The notes below the pieces were generated by a model. That model saw only the letters and a program-made list of their open reading frames with translations. It was not told the origin of the DNA and did not search any database. The position numbers and the translations under genes are program-made. A DNA stretch of 64,000 nucleotides from Clostridiales bacterium (GTDB taxonomy: Bacteria > Bacillota > Clostridia > Oscillospirales > Oscillospiraceae): assembly GCA_004555655.1 (NCBI GenBank), contig SFHJ01000002.1, positions 1-64,000 of the forward strand, in the 5' to 3' direction. This document shows positions 26,378 through 34,636 of the stretch, piece by piece. The stretch's first letter is position 1. The number at the start of each line of letters is the position of its first letter.

Positions 26378-27163
26378 ATGTTTTCTTCGTCTGAACGAAA
26401 AATTCTTGAAAAAAATCAGCTGCTGGAGGTCATCTGCCAGCTGCGCTATTTTGATATTTTGAAAATCGATGCGTCCGAGCCCGTCGAATTTCAGGAGGCC
26501 ATCCGCGCCGAGTATCCGCAATACGCCAAAAAAGTCGAGCAGCTGCCGCCACAGATCGTAAACGGCAAGCCCGTGGTACAGCAGCCCGTCAGCAACCACC
26601 AGTTCATCTCCGCCGACGGCCAGTGGAAGATCAGCATGACCAAGGGCTTTATCGCCCTGTCCACACACCGCTATGTTCGCTGGGAGGAGTTTGCCAAGCG
26701 GCTGGACATGGTGCTGGCCGTATTCATCCGCATCTACAAGCCCAACTGCTTCACGCGCGTGGGCCTTCGCTACATCAACGCCTTCAACCGCCAGACGCTG
26801 GGACTGGAGGATTACCAGTGGCGCGAGCTCATCCAGCCGGGCTATATCGGACTCATGGGCGAGGAGGATGCACAGGAGGGCGCGTTTTTAAAAAACGAGC
26901 AGACCGTCACCATAGCCATGCCGGGCGGCGCAAAGGCCAACATCAAGTGCGGCCCGGGGCTTCTGCGCAAGGTCAATAACCGTACGCGCCAGACGATGGA
27001 GGAAAAGGTGTATATGCTCGACCTTGACCTCTTCATGGAGGGCAACACACCGCTCAATCAGGCCGTTCCCGCGCTCAACGTCGTGCACGGCAATGCCGGC
27101 AGCCTCTTCCGCGGGGCCGTCAGCGACACGCTCTTTGACGCAATGCTGCCCACCGAGCCGTAA
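26378..27163 (+). CDS. TIGR04255 family protein
   Basis: 261 residues, soluble. It begins with the family hallmark LLEVICQLRY (residues about 15-24) and continues with WKISMTKGFIALSTHRY and RVGLRYINAFNR. The family is widespread and uncharacterised, with a few members near defence or toxin-antitoxin-like genes. Here it stands alone between divergent PAP2 and downstream MerR genes, so context says little. Confidence 0.82.
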   Translation: MFSSSERKILEKNQLLEVICQLRYFDILKIDASEPVEFQEAIRAEYPQYAKKVEQLPPQIVNGKPVVQQPVSNHQFISADGQWKISMTKGFIALSTHRYVRWEEFAKRLDMVLAVFIRIYKPNCFTRVGLRYINAFNRQTLGLEDYQWRELIQPGYIGLMGEEDAQEGAFLKNEQTVTIAMPGGAKANIKCGPGLLRKVNNRTRQTMEEKVYMLDLDLFMEGNTPLNQAVPALNVVHGNAGSLFRGAVSDTLFDAMLPTEP

Positions 27164-27169
27164 AACCAT

Positions 27170-27206
27170 ATGCCCCTCGCTGGAATTTCTGGCGAGGGGC
27201 ATTTTA
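27170..27206 (+). terminator. Terminator of the TIGR04255 gene
   Basis: ATGCCCCTCGC (27170-27180) pairs with GCGAGGGGCAT (27192-27202), followed by TTTT. Confidence 0.8.
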
Positions 27207-27236
27207 TGTATGTTCAGAAAAAAAGAAAAATATCTC

Positions 27237-27267
27237 TTGACTCTGACGTTACGTCATAGCATATACT
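27237..27267 (+). promoter_or_regulatory. MerR-type promoter with 19-bp spacer and internal operator dyad
   Basis: TTGACT (27237-27242) and TATACT (27262-27267) are 19 bp apart, the overlong spacing typical of MerR-activated promoters. The spacer holds the dyad TGACGTTACGTCA (27244-27256). It lies just upstream of the MerR/TipAS gene, so the regulator probably activates itself by untwisting this promoter. Confidence 0.88.
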
Positions 27268-27290
27268 CACCGCATCGGGAGGGATAAACA

Positions 27291-28016
27291 ATGAAAACTG
27301 TCCACGAGGTCAGCCGTCTGGCTGGTGTGAGCGTCCGGACCTTGCACCACTATGACGCCATCGGCCTTCTGAAGCCCGCGCAGCTCACCGAAGCCGGCTA
27401 CCGGCTCTATGACGATGCGGCGCTGCGCAAGCTGCAGTCGATTCTTTTGCTGCGGCAGCTGCGCTTTCCGCTTGCCGGGATCAAGGCGCTGCTGGACAGC
27501 CCCAACTTTGACGCGCGGGCCGCGCTGCGCGACCAGATCGGGCTTTTGGAGCTGCAGCGCGCACAGCTGGACAAGCTCGTCATGTTCGCCCGAAATCTTT
27601 TGGAATCCGGAGATGATAGTATGGATTTTTCCGCTTTTGACACCACAAGCTACGACGCCTATGCCGCCGAGGCCAGAGCCCGCTGGGGCGATACGGACGC
27701 TTACCGCGCAAGCTTGGAGAAAACGGCCGCGCGCAGCGAAGATGAGAATGCGGCCGCAGCAGACGCCCTGATGGCCGTTTTCGCAGACTTCGGCAAGATC
27801 AAAACGCTCGACCCGGCGTCAACCGAGGCGCAGGCGCAGGTCGAAGCGCTGCGGCGCTGCATCACCGCGTACTACTACCCCTGCACGAAGGAAATTCTTG
27901 CCGGGCTGGGGCAGATGTACATCGAAGACGAGCGCTTCCGCGTGAATATCGACCACGCAGGCGGCGAAGGAACAGCGCAGTTTGCCGCAGCGGCGATTGC
28001 AGAATACTGTAAGTGA
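27291..28016 (+). CDS. MerR family regulator with C-terminal TipAS domain
   Basis: 241 residues. The N-terminal winged helix (VHEVSRLAGVSVRTLHHYDAIGLLKP) and dimerising coiled coil are standard MerR. The C-terminal part (about 120-240) fits TipAS, an antibiotic-binding globin-like domain (TGDDTIDA-type helices here replaced by related sequence; note YYYPCTKEILAGLGQMYIED). TipA-type proteins bind peptide antibiotics and other toxins and activate their own promoter, which matches the 19-bp-spacer site upstream. No efflux gene follows; the next gene converges. Confidence 0.9.
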   Translation: MKTVHEVSRLAGVSVRTLHHYDAIGLLKPAQLTEAGYRLYDDAALRKLQSILLLRQLRFPLAGIKALLDSPNFDARAALRDQIGLLELQRAQLDKLVMFARNLLESGDDSMDFSAFDTTSYDAYAAEARARWGDTDAYRASLEKTAARSEDENAAAADALMAVFADFGKIKTLDPASTEAQAQVEALRRCITAYYYPCTKEILAGLGQMYIEDERFRVNIDHAGGEGTAQFAAAAIAEYCK

Positions 28017-28024
28017 CAATTGAA

Positions 28025-28290
28025 ACAGCCGCCCGGCCGGATGGCCGGGCGGCTGCGAGGCTGTCGAAAAACTCCTTTGGAGTTTTTCGACAACAGGCCG
28101 CGGCCTGCTGCGCGCACGATCTGTCCGCCAAAGGCGGACAGCCTGCACACTTGCAGGCCGGAGTGTATTTTTCCGACGTACACGCCGCCGGGAAAAATAA
28201 TCTACATGTCTTTCGCGCCTGCGGGCGCGAAACTCTGCGAGGCTTTTTCGACACGCTGACAGCCGCCCGGCCGGATGGCCGGGCGGCTGC
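28025..28290. repeat. Hairpin-rich element flanked by a duplicated terminator stem, copy B
   Basis: A 32-base GC stem (ACAGCCGCCCGGCC...GGCCGGGCGGCTGC) occurs identically at 28025-28056 and 28259-28290. The 202 bases between them are almost wholly palindromic: TGTCGAAAAACTCC with its complement (near 28061-28091), CAGGCCGCGGCCTG, CTGTCCGCC/GGCGGACAG, GCCTGCA/TGCAGGC and CGCGCC/GGGCGCG. The right 38 bases (28221-28258) are identical to 8533-8570. Both ends carry GAGGC next to TGTCGAAAAA or its complement. No protein is encoded. Confidence 0.8.
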
Positions 28291-28297
28291 TTTTTTT
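28260..28297 (+). terminator. Terminator of the MerR/TipAS gene (distal stem copy)
   Basis: GCAGCC-type GC stem (28260-28290) followed by seven T residues. Only this copy, not the one at 28026, is followed by a T-run. Confidence 0.75.
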
Positions 28298-29630
28298 ACA
28301 CTTCACAGCGGGCAAGCTCTCCGTCCGCCATAACATACACTGCAATTTCCTGCGCGCCGGGCGCATACAGGCAGAAGCCGCCGTCCGTGGGGCAGGCCTC
28401 ATATACCACACCGTCAAGCGCAAGATAGACGGGGGAATCGGCATCCATCGCCGCGCACGAAAGCGTGCCGGTATACTGCACGCAGCCATCGAGCTTGCTC
28501 TCACGCTGCGTCAGCTGCAGCCGCGCGGAAACGGTTTTCTCCGGCGCGTCCAGTTCCCGCGCAGGCCCGGGCATGACAGGCGGCTGGGCGGCAAGCTTCG
28601 CCAGATTTCGCTCGACCAGCTCGATGACAAGCGTATCGGCCCGCTCCGTCTCCAACAGCGTCAGATCATACGGCATCGCGCGCGAGAAGCACGCAGACGC
28701 GAACGATTCGGCCATGTCCTCGTGCAGCGCGTTGCCGAACGAGTCACGGAACATGAGAAGGCTCCCCTGCTGTCCGTCGCACACCGTGCGGATCATCATA
28801 TCGTCCGGCCCGTGCACCGCGCCGACGTAGGAAAATGTCCGCGCGCGCCCAAGCACCGGTCCCGGTTCGGTTCTGCTTCCCGCCGGCAGGAGCATCTCAT
28901 TGAGATCACCCAGATGCGGCTGGGGCGTGAATTCCTGCTGTGAAAGCGCGCCATCGCGGCCAAGCGTTCGGAGCAGCGCGTCGTGCGCCAGTGCAGAGCC
29001 GTAGGGCATCCAGTGGCTGTCGGTCTTATAATACACCGGCTCGTTTTGTGCCGTGAGCACCGGCAGCAGGTCACAATACACCACCTCTTCCCGCGCGAGA
29101 TACGCCGAAAGCCGCTCAAGGTTGGACGGCGCTTCGCTTCTTTCATACTGTGCGGGCATAAATTCAGGGTACAACGTATTTTTGTTGGGCGCGGCGGTAA
29201 AGACGAACGCACAGTCCTGTGACGCGGCATACTCCTGCATGAGCGCAAGCGTATGCGCCGCACAGTAGAGCTGGCGCTCAGTCATGGGTGCACTGCCCTC
29301 GTAGTCCGCCAGCGTATCGGCATAAAACAGCCACCCCTCGCAGCCCAGGATCACCTCGGGCGAGGCGGATTCGCGGAAGACCGCCGCCGTTACAGCGGCA
29401 TTGGCCGTGATGAGCTGCTGCCGTCCGGCAAAATGGTCGTCAAAATACGCGCAGGCGTCGGACAGCACGTCCAGATTCAGCGCGCCGGCTTTTGTGATCT
29501 GCGGCGCGCGGGCAAGCTGCTCGTTTGCGCCCGCCTCACTTGGGCCAAGCGCCAGCGTCAAAGCCCCCGGCACAAGCAGCAGAAGAAGAAACAGCGCGCA
29601 GAACGCGGCATAAAACCAGTTTTTTCTCAT
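28296..29630 (-). CDS. Exported AlgX/DHHW-type SGNH acyltransferase
   Basis: 444 residues with an N-terminal membrane anchor (about 5-28). It shows the SGNH-like catalytic elements of AlgJ/AlgX/DHHW proteins: YKTDSHWMPYG (Asp and His) and LMFRDSFGNAL (Ser). Such proteins take an acyl group delivered by a membrane MBOAT partner and esterify a polymer outside the membrane. The gene lies 10 bases after a MBOAT gene, the usual pairing. A C-terminal beta-rich region beyond about residue 350 may bind carbohydrate. It is the last gene of the 15-gene envelope operon. The acylated polymer is unknown. Confidence 0.87.
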   Translation of the reverse strand: MRKNWFYAAFCALFLLLLLVPGALTLALGPSEAGANEQLARAPQITKAGALNLDVLSDACAYFDDHFAGRQQLITANAAVTAAVFRESASPEVILGCEGWLFYADTLADYEGSAPMTERQLYCAAHTLALMQEYAASQDCAFVFTAAPNKNTLYPEFMPAQYERSEAPSNLERLSAYLAREEVVYCDLLPVLTAQNEPVYYKTDSHWMPYGSALAHDALLRTLGRDGALSQQEFTPQPHLGDLNEMLLPAGSRTEPGPVLGRARTFSYVGAVHGPDDMMIRTVCDGQQGSLLMFRDSFGNALHEDMAESFASACFSRAMPYDLTLLETERADTLVIELVERNLAKLAAQPPVMPGPARELDAPEKTVSARLQLTQRESKLDGCVQYTGTLSCAAMDADSPVYLALDGVVYEACPTDGGFCLYAPGAQEIAVYVMADGELARCEV

Positions 29631-29640
29631 ACCGCCCCTC

Positions 29641-30981
29641 CTAGAACTGCGCGTAGATGAACGGCCGGAACGACCCGCCCACCATGGCCAGCACGCACAG
29701 CGCGAACAGCGCCAGCGTGAACATAAGGCTCACCGGCTCGTACAGGCCGCGTTTTTGAAGCGCACCTTGCAGCTTTGGCGCCACGGGCGTGCACAGCACG
29801 CAGCCGAGGGCCAGCAAAAACAGCTCTTTTGCGCCGATGAGGTGCGTAAAGATTGCGCCGCTCTCACGGGTCAGACGGAAGCCGCAGAACATGGCGGCAA
29901 GCATCCCGCCCGCCTGCGCCGCGCCCGATGCACGGAAGATCACAAAGCCCAAAACGGCCACAAGCAGCGCATAGACATGCCCGTACCAGCGCTTTTCCAG
30001 CTTCTTCCCTGCCCCGGTGAGCGTTTCCAGCGCGCTCCAGAGGCCATGCCACAGGCCCCAGAGGATGAAATTGAGGCCCGCGCCGTGCCACAGACCTGTA
30101 GCGAGAAATACGGCAAGCTTGTTGAAAGCCGTGCGCAGCCTGCCCCTGCGGTTTCCGCCCAGCGGGATATAGAGATAGTCGCGGAACCACGTGGAAAGCG
30201 AGATATGCCACCGCCGCCAGAAATCGGTGACGGAGCTGGCGCAGTAGGGATAGCGGAAATTCTCGGGCAGCGCGAAACCAAAGAGCCTGCCGAGACCCAC
30301 GGCCATATCGCTGTAGCCGGAAAAATCAAAATACAGCTGCAGGCTGTAGCAGACCGCGCCCAGCCACGCCGCACGGATATCCAGCGCGCCGGGTGCGAGT
30401 GCAAAGACCGCATCGGCAAGTCCCGCCGCCGCGCTGCTGAGCAGCAGCTTTTTTGCAAGGCCCACCGTAAAGCGGCGCAGGCCGCTTGCCGTCTGTGCGG
30501 CAGCCGCGGTGCGGCGGGTAAAGTACGGGCGGATCTCGGAGAACTTCATCAGCGGTCCCGAGACGATCTGCGGAAAAAAGGTGATGTACTGCAGCACCTC
30601 AAAGAAATTGCGGCTGCCGTTTTTCCGGTCGCGGTAGAGGTCTGTCACATAGCTGATGGCCTGAAAGGTGAAAAACGACACGCCCAGCGGCAGATGGCCC
30701 GCCAGCTTGAACCCCAGAAGCGCCGCCACATCCAGCGTCACGCACGCGGCCAGAAGGGCCCTTCTTCCCCGCGCGAGCCCCATGAGCAGAAGTCCGGCGG
30801 CATAGTGGAAGACCACCGAGCCCAGCAGCACCGGCACATGGCGCAGATCGCCGAAGGCGTAGAAGAGCAGGCTGGCAAAAATAATGCACGCGTTCTTGCC
30901 CCGCGTCCCCGGTACCAGATGGTACGCGATGAGAAGCAGGGGCAAAAACGCGAACAAAAATGTAGCGGAACCGAATTCCAT
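29641..30981 (-). CDS. MBOAT family O-acyltransferase (AlgI-like) with C-terminal DltX-like motif
   Basis: 446 residues, multi-span. MBOAT features: a YCASSVTDFWRRWHISLSTW segment, PLGGNRRG, and the catalytic His in GLWHGAGLNF. The chain ends with FIYAQF, the same pattern as the C-terminal F-x-Y-x-x-F motif of DltX peptides, whose Tyr is thought to carry the acyl group. This suggests the protein carries its own acyl-relay tail, whereas the DltB of the same operon has a separate DltX. Its product would be passed to the adjacent AlgX/DHHW protein. Confidence 0.9.
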   Translation of the reverse strand: MEFGSATFLFAFLPLLLIAYHLVPGTRGKNACIIFASLLFYAFGDLRHVPVLLGSVVFHYAAGLLLMGLARGRRALLAACVTLDVAALLGFKLAGHLPLGVSFFTFQAISYVTDLYRDRKNGSRNFFEVLQYITFFPQIVSGPLMKFSEIRPYFTRRTAAAAQTASGLRRFTVGLAKKLLLSSAAAGLADAVFALAPGALDIRAAWLGAVCYSLQLYFDFSGYSDMAVGLGRLFGFALPENFRYPYCASSVTDFWRRWHISLSTWFRDYLYIPLGGNRRGRLRTAFNKLAVFLATGLWHGAGLNFILWGLWHGLWSALETLTGAGKKLEKRWYGHVYALLVAVLGFVIFRASGAAQAGGMLAAMFCGFRLTRESGAIFTHLIGAKELFLLALGCVLCTPVAPKLQGALQKRGLYEPVSLMFTLALFALCVLAMVGGSFRPFIYAQF

Positions 30982-30998
30982 GGATGACTCCTTGCTGT

Positions 30999-32162
30999 TT
31001 ACGGGAAATAATAGGCGAAGCCGTTATAATACATGCCGTCTCCCGAGGCTTTGAACATATCGACCTTCGGCTTATTCTCAAACATGTACCAGTAGGCGTA
31101 CTCCAGCTGCGCGTCAAAGAGGTACGTCTCGCCGTCCGGCCAGTCGACCATTGTCCACGCGTGATCGTTGGTGGGATTACTCTCCCAGCCGGCCACGACG
31201 TATGCCTGATAGCCCAGCCTGCGCGCGCAGTAGCTGACAGCCGCGGCCCAGCAGTAGCAGTTGCCCTTGCCGAGGTCAAAGAACGTCAGCGCGCAGTCCT
31301 CCTCCCAGTCGGTCGTGCCGGGCTGCTGGTGGTCCATGCTGAGATAGGTATAGTTGTCGCGCAGATACGAATACGCCGCGCGGAAGCTCCCCTCAGGGTC
31401 GGCGGTATCCACGCCGCCGCTGGCAAGCAGCAGCGCGTCCACGGCCGCGTCGAGCGTTTCATTGCCGCTGGTGTAGCGGCCATCCGCGCCAAAACGCAGA
31501 TACCCCTCGGATACATTCACAGCAAGAGAGCCGTCATCCTGCACCAGATACAGCCCGCTTTCGCGCAGGAGCAGCCCCGGCTCATGCAGCGCAATGGCGC
31601 TGCCGTCTTCTTCGACAAGATATGTTTTGCCGAAGATCTCCTGCGCGCCTGCAGCAAACGTCATCACGCGCCCGTCTTCATCAAAGGCGTACAGCGCACC
31701 GTCAAGCGCAGCGAGCCCGGAGGAAAAACCAGCCAGCGCATAGCCGTCCGCTTCGGCATAGTATTCGCCGTCCGGCAGCCCGGCAAAGCCCGCAGGAAAG
31801 CTGCGCAGACTGCAGTCGTCTTCAAAATAGTAGCGGTTGCCGTCGTCCATCACGGCCGCGCAGCGCTGGTAATCGCAGATGCCGCCGTCGGCCCGGACGT
31901 AATATGCCTTGCCGCCCAGTTCCTGCACGCCCGGCTGCAGCTCGGCCGGCGCGCCGTTTTCATAGTACCGAACGCGCCCGTCCGCCTCGCGCACAAGCCC
32001 GTCGGGCGCCGCTTCGGCTTCGGATTCGTCTTCTGCCAGGGCCGATGCGATGGGCGCGGCCGGGAGTTCTTCGGGTGCGGCAGCTTCGGCCGCGCGGCAG
32101 GCGCACAGCAGGCACAGGGCCGCACTCAGCGCGAGCACAAACCACAACTGTAAGCGTTTCAT
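30999..32162 (-). CDS. Exported transglutaminase-like lipoprotein with beta repeats
   Basis: 387 residues with a signal peptide and probable lipobox (LLCAC, Cys about 22). A low-complexity Ala/Glu linker is followed by tandem 20-25-residue beta repeats with YYF.DD and DG turns, reminiscent of wall-binding repeats. The last 150 residues are a transglutaminase-like core with Cys (GKGNCYCWAAA), His (TNDHAWTM) and Asp (YLFDAQ). It begins at a TSGNETLDAAVD motif shared with the two other transglutaminase-like proteins of this operon. It may crosslink or cleave envelope peptides; the activity is not known. Confidence 0.82.
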   Translation of the reverse strand: MKRLQLWFVLALSAALCLLCACRAAEAAAPEELPAAPIASALAEDESEAEAAPDGLVREADGRVRYYENGAPAELQPGVQELGGKAYYVRADGGICDYQRCAAVMDDGNRYYFEDDCSLRSFPAGFAGLPDGEYYAEADGYALAGFSSGLAALDGALYAFDEDGRVMTFAAGAQEIFGKTYLVEEDGSAIALHEPGLLLRESGLYLVQDDGSLAVNVSEGYLRFGADGRYTSGNETLDAAVDALLLASGGVDTADPEGSFRAAYSYLRDNYTYLSMDHQQPGTTDWEEDCALTFFDLGKGNCYCWAAAVSYCARRLGYQAYVVAGWESNPTNDHAWTMVDWPDGETYLFDAQLEYAYWYMFENKPKVDMFKASGDGMYYNGFAYYFP

Positions 32163-32176
32163 GTCGTTTCCTCTGT

Positions 32177-32890
32177 CTATCGTAACGTCAGATTGTCAAA
32201 TGCCTGCAGCACGGCGGCACCGTCTGCTCCCTCAGGTGTCAGGACGATGGCGTACCAGAGCTGCTTGTCGAGCTGCATCAGCCGGACCTTCGCCGTCACG
32301 GCGGGCGCGTCTTCATACGCGGGCGCGCCAAGCGTGCAGGTGTAGCCGTCGGCGGTGCGTACACCGTCTGTCAAGGTGATCGACTGCGTCTCGGGCGCGA
32401 GATAGTAGTACGCCTGCAGAATGCCGATGCACAGCCGCTCCAGCTCATCGTTTTCCAGCTCACTGAGCAAGGCCGGCAGCTGCTGCAGGTCCATGCGCGC
32501 GGATGCTGCGCCGTCAAGACTCACGAGCGAGTAGAACCCCTCGCCGTCGGTCGTGAGCTTCAGCTGCTTCTCATCGTAGGTCAGCATCATCCGCCCGTCG
32601 GCCAGAAGCTCGGACGTGCCGTCAAAGGGCGGGGTGAAGGTATCCTCCTGCGGCGTTTCCGGCTCATCTGTCACGGGCAGCTGCAGCTCGGACGCGGGCT
32701 GTTCGTCACTCTGCGCGGGCGGCTGCGGCTCTTCCGGCGAGACGGGCTGTGCCGGGCGGCTCAGCTCCACCACCAGCACGGCCACGGCAAAAATCGCCGC
32801 CACCAGCAGCACAATCGCCGCAAGGATCGCAATATTGAGCGTATTGCGCTTTAAAAAGCGGCCGACGCTCTTTTTCTTCGTTCTTGACAT
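32177..32890 (-). CDS. Membrane-anchored protein of unknown function
   Basis: 237 residues. A basic N-terminus (SRTKKKSVGRFLKRN) precedes one transmembrane helix (about 18-42), then a Pro/Glu/Gln-rich linker (about 45-90) and an extracytoplasmic domain of about 140 residues with a helix around DLQQLPALLSELENDELERL. No family recognised. It lies between the C39-like and transglutaminase-like genes with 9-14-base gaps, so it is part of the same transcript. Confidence 0.7.
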   Translation of the reverse strand: MSRTKKKSVGRFLKRNTLNIAILAAIVLLVAAIFAVAVLVVELSRPAQPVSPEEPQPPAQSDEQPASELQLPVTDEPETPQEDTFTPPFDGTSELLADGRMMLTYDEKQLKLTTDGEGFYSLVSLDGAASARMDLQQLPALLSELENDELERLCIGILQAYYYLAPETQSITLTDGVRTADGYTCTLGAPAYEDAPAVTAKVRLMQLDKQLWYAIVLTPEGADGAAVLQAFDNLTLR

Positions 32891-32899
32891 GGCGTCTCC

Positions 32900-34180
32900 T
32901 TAACTCAGCCAACCCGACTCAGGGGCAGCGGTCTTACACGTCAGCGGGAACGCCTCACGGCTCTGCCGGAACAGCACAATGGCCATGCAGTCGCGGTAGA
33001 TGAGCTCCGGCGTGGCGTAGATCAAACCTTCATTCGTCGAACCCTCCACAGCAAGCATCTGGTCGGTGTCCTTGTAGCGGCTGGGCTGGACATAGGGGTC
33101 GGCCACGAGGAAATAGCCCTTGCCGTCAATCTCGCGGTAGTCCTCGAGCACCATATAGTGCTCCTGACTGGTGAACGCGCCGGGGCCGACGTGGATGATG
33201 GCCATATACCTGTCGTCGCGCAGCCAGCTCTCCAGCTCGCCGATGGTGAACTCGTCCTTTTCCAGGATCTCGGGCAGCTGCAGCGTGGTACCGTAGCGGT
33301 CCTTCTCAAAATCGCGGTAGAATTTGGCGATGCCCTCAAAATATTCGTTGGGCAGGCCATAGCTCACATGCCAGTTGCCTGCGTCGGCGTAACGGGCCGT
33401 GATACGCGGCGTGATCTCGACCATGTGATACGTTGAGAACACCATCGACGCGCACGCGCAGCCGCAGCCGCGGTCTTTGATCGTCACGCCGTTGGGATAC
33501 TGGGGGTTGCCCTCAACCTTAAAGAACTGGAACTCTTCGCCGCCCCAGTCGGGGTCGGTCTGGGCGAAGTAGTAGATGTTGTCGAGTGTGCCGTCACGGC
33601 CCACAGTGCCCTGCTTGCCTTGCTGAATGAGCTCATACTTGTACGCCGATTCAATGTCCCAGCTCATATTCTGGCTGACATTGGGCAGGCATTCGAGCAG
33701 ATAACACGTCAGCTCGTCAATCACGGGCTGCTTGTCCTCCAGGCCGCAGAAGCGGTAGACTGTCTGCAAAAAGATGGCAAGATGGTCGTCAAAATACGTC
33801 TCGATCCACTCGCGCGACTCGCCTTCGGCATACGGCGGGCGGATCTGCGTGTAGGTGACATATTCGTTGTAGGGAAAATTGTCGTTGGAGTTGAGATACT
33901 TTTTGATCGCAGTCACGCGGTCGTCGCACTGCTCCGGCTCGACGGCAAAGGCAGAATTCTCAAACTGCTCGATGACATAGCGCGGCACGAGCAGGCGGTT
34001 GAAGGTCTGCCCGCCGTATGTAAACGTTCCGCTGCCAAGCACGTGCGGCACACGCACCTGGCTGAGCAGTTCGTCGGTTCTGGTTTCCTCCCGGGCGGCG
34101 GCAAAAACCGTGGCGCAGAGGCATAGCGCCGCACACACAATCGCGCGCAGCAGCCACCGGATCGTCAAACGCTTTTGCAT
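32900..34180 (-). CDS. Exported papain-like/C39-like cysteine peptidase family protein
   Basis: 426 residues with a signal peptide (about 1-28). The C-terminal half follows the C39-like pattern: an aromatic QTDPDWGGEEF block, then DRGCGCACASMVFSTY with a candidate catalytic Cys, a His in TSQEHYMVLEDY and an Asp in FLVADPY. The N-terminal 200 residues are unassigned. The usual GCGPT is replaced by GCGCA, so activity is uncertain. It sits in the envelope operon between a small lipoprotein and a membrane-anchored protein. Confidence 0.7.
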   Translation of the reverse strand: MQKRLTIRWLLRAIVCAALCLCATVFAAAREETRTDELLSQVRVPHVLGSGTFTYGGQTFNRLLVPRYVIEQFENSAFAVEPEQCDDRVTAIKKYLNSNDNFPYNEYVTYTQIRPPYAEGESREWIETYFDDHLAIFLQTVYRFCGLEDKQPVIDELTCYLLECLPNVSQNMSWDIESAYKYELIQQGKQGTVGRDGTLDNIYYFAQTDPDWGGEEFQFFKVEGNPQYPNGVTIKDRGCGCACASMVFSTYHMVEITPRITARYADAGNWHVSYGLPNEYFEGIAKFYRDFEKDRYGTTLQLPEILEKDEFTIGELESWLRDDRYMAIIHVGPGAFTSQEHYMVLEDYREIDGKGYFLVADPYVQPSRYKDTDQMLAVEGSTNEGLIYATPELIYRDCMAIVLFRQSREAFPLTCKTAAPESGWLS

Positions 34181-34195
34181 GTGGGCTCCTTTCTT

Positions 34196-34486
34196 TTACT
34201 TGCCGGTCTGCATCACGTCGTAGACGGACTCCGCCCCGTCCACGTCGCGGTAGGTATAGACGGTAAAGCCGTCGTAATAGAGCTCGCCATCCTCGCCGTC
34301 GCCGAGACACGACGAGGCGTACTGGCTGTCATTCGGTTCGCCGATGGCGTCAATGAGCGACTGCACGTCGCCGTCAATCATAGATACGGCCGTCTCATAC
34401 GGGTCGGCCTTCCTGCCGGCGCAGCCGGTCAAAAGCGCGCACGCGAGCACAAGCGCCAGCGTGAGTGCAAGCAGACGTTTTTTCAT
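34196..34486 (-). CDS. Small lipoprotein, paralog A of an operon family
   Basis: 96 residues with a clear lipobox (LLTGC). The mature part (about 75 residues) aligns along its length with the C-terminal domain of the lipoprotein at 39832-40305: DVQSLIDAIGEP, then SSCLGDGEDGELYYDGF and VYTYRDVDG. The same fold is recognisable at 39308-39820. The pattern recalls BLIP/OmlA-like small domains. Function unknown. It follows the DltX-like gene in the envelope operon. Confidence 0.75.
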   Translation of the reverse strand: MKKRLLALTLALVLACALLTGCAGRKADPYETAVSMIDGDVQSLIDAIGEPNDSQYASSCLGDGEDGELYYDGFTVYTYRDVDGAESVYDVMQTGK

Positions 34487-34498
34487 CTGTGTTTCCTC

Positions 34499-34636
34499 CT
34501 AAAACTCACTGTAGACAAACGCGATGCTCTGGCCGTCAAGAACCAGCCACGTCACAAAGATGGCGGCCAGAATCAGCGCGTAGATGGCCGCGCGCAGATA
34601 CCAGCGCGTATAGACGGCGTCTCTAATTTTCGCCAT
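34499..34636 (-). CDS. dltX: DltX-like teichoic acid D-alanylation peptide
   Basis: 45 residues from the ATG at 34636, inside the 3' end of dltD (14-base overlap). An alternative TTG at 34660, which has a better ribosome site (GGAAGGGG), would give 53 residues. It is a single transmembrane peptide with a basic N-terminus (AKIRDAVYTRW) and a C-terminal FVYSEF, matching the F-x-Y-x-x-F tail of DltX. In current models of D-alanylation, D-Ala passes from DltC through DltB to this Tyr and then via DltD to the polymer. DltX is usually encoded before dltA; here it follows dltD. Confidence 0.8.
   Translation of the reverse strand: MAKIRDAVYTRWYLRAAIYALILAAIFVTWLVLDGQSIAFVYSEF

Noticed and set aside
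27862..28254. Minus-strand frames crossing the hairpin element at 28 kb
   Set aside because: They overlap the MerR gene and palindromic repeats and have no ribosome site; the element appears non-coding.
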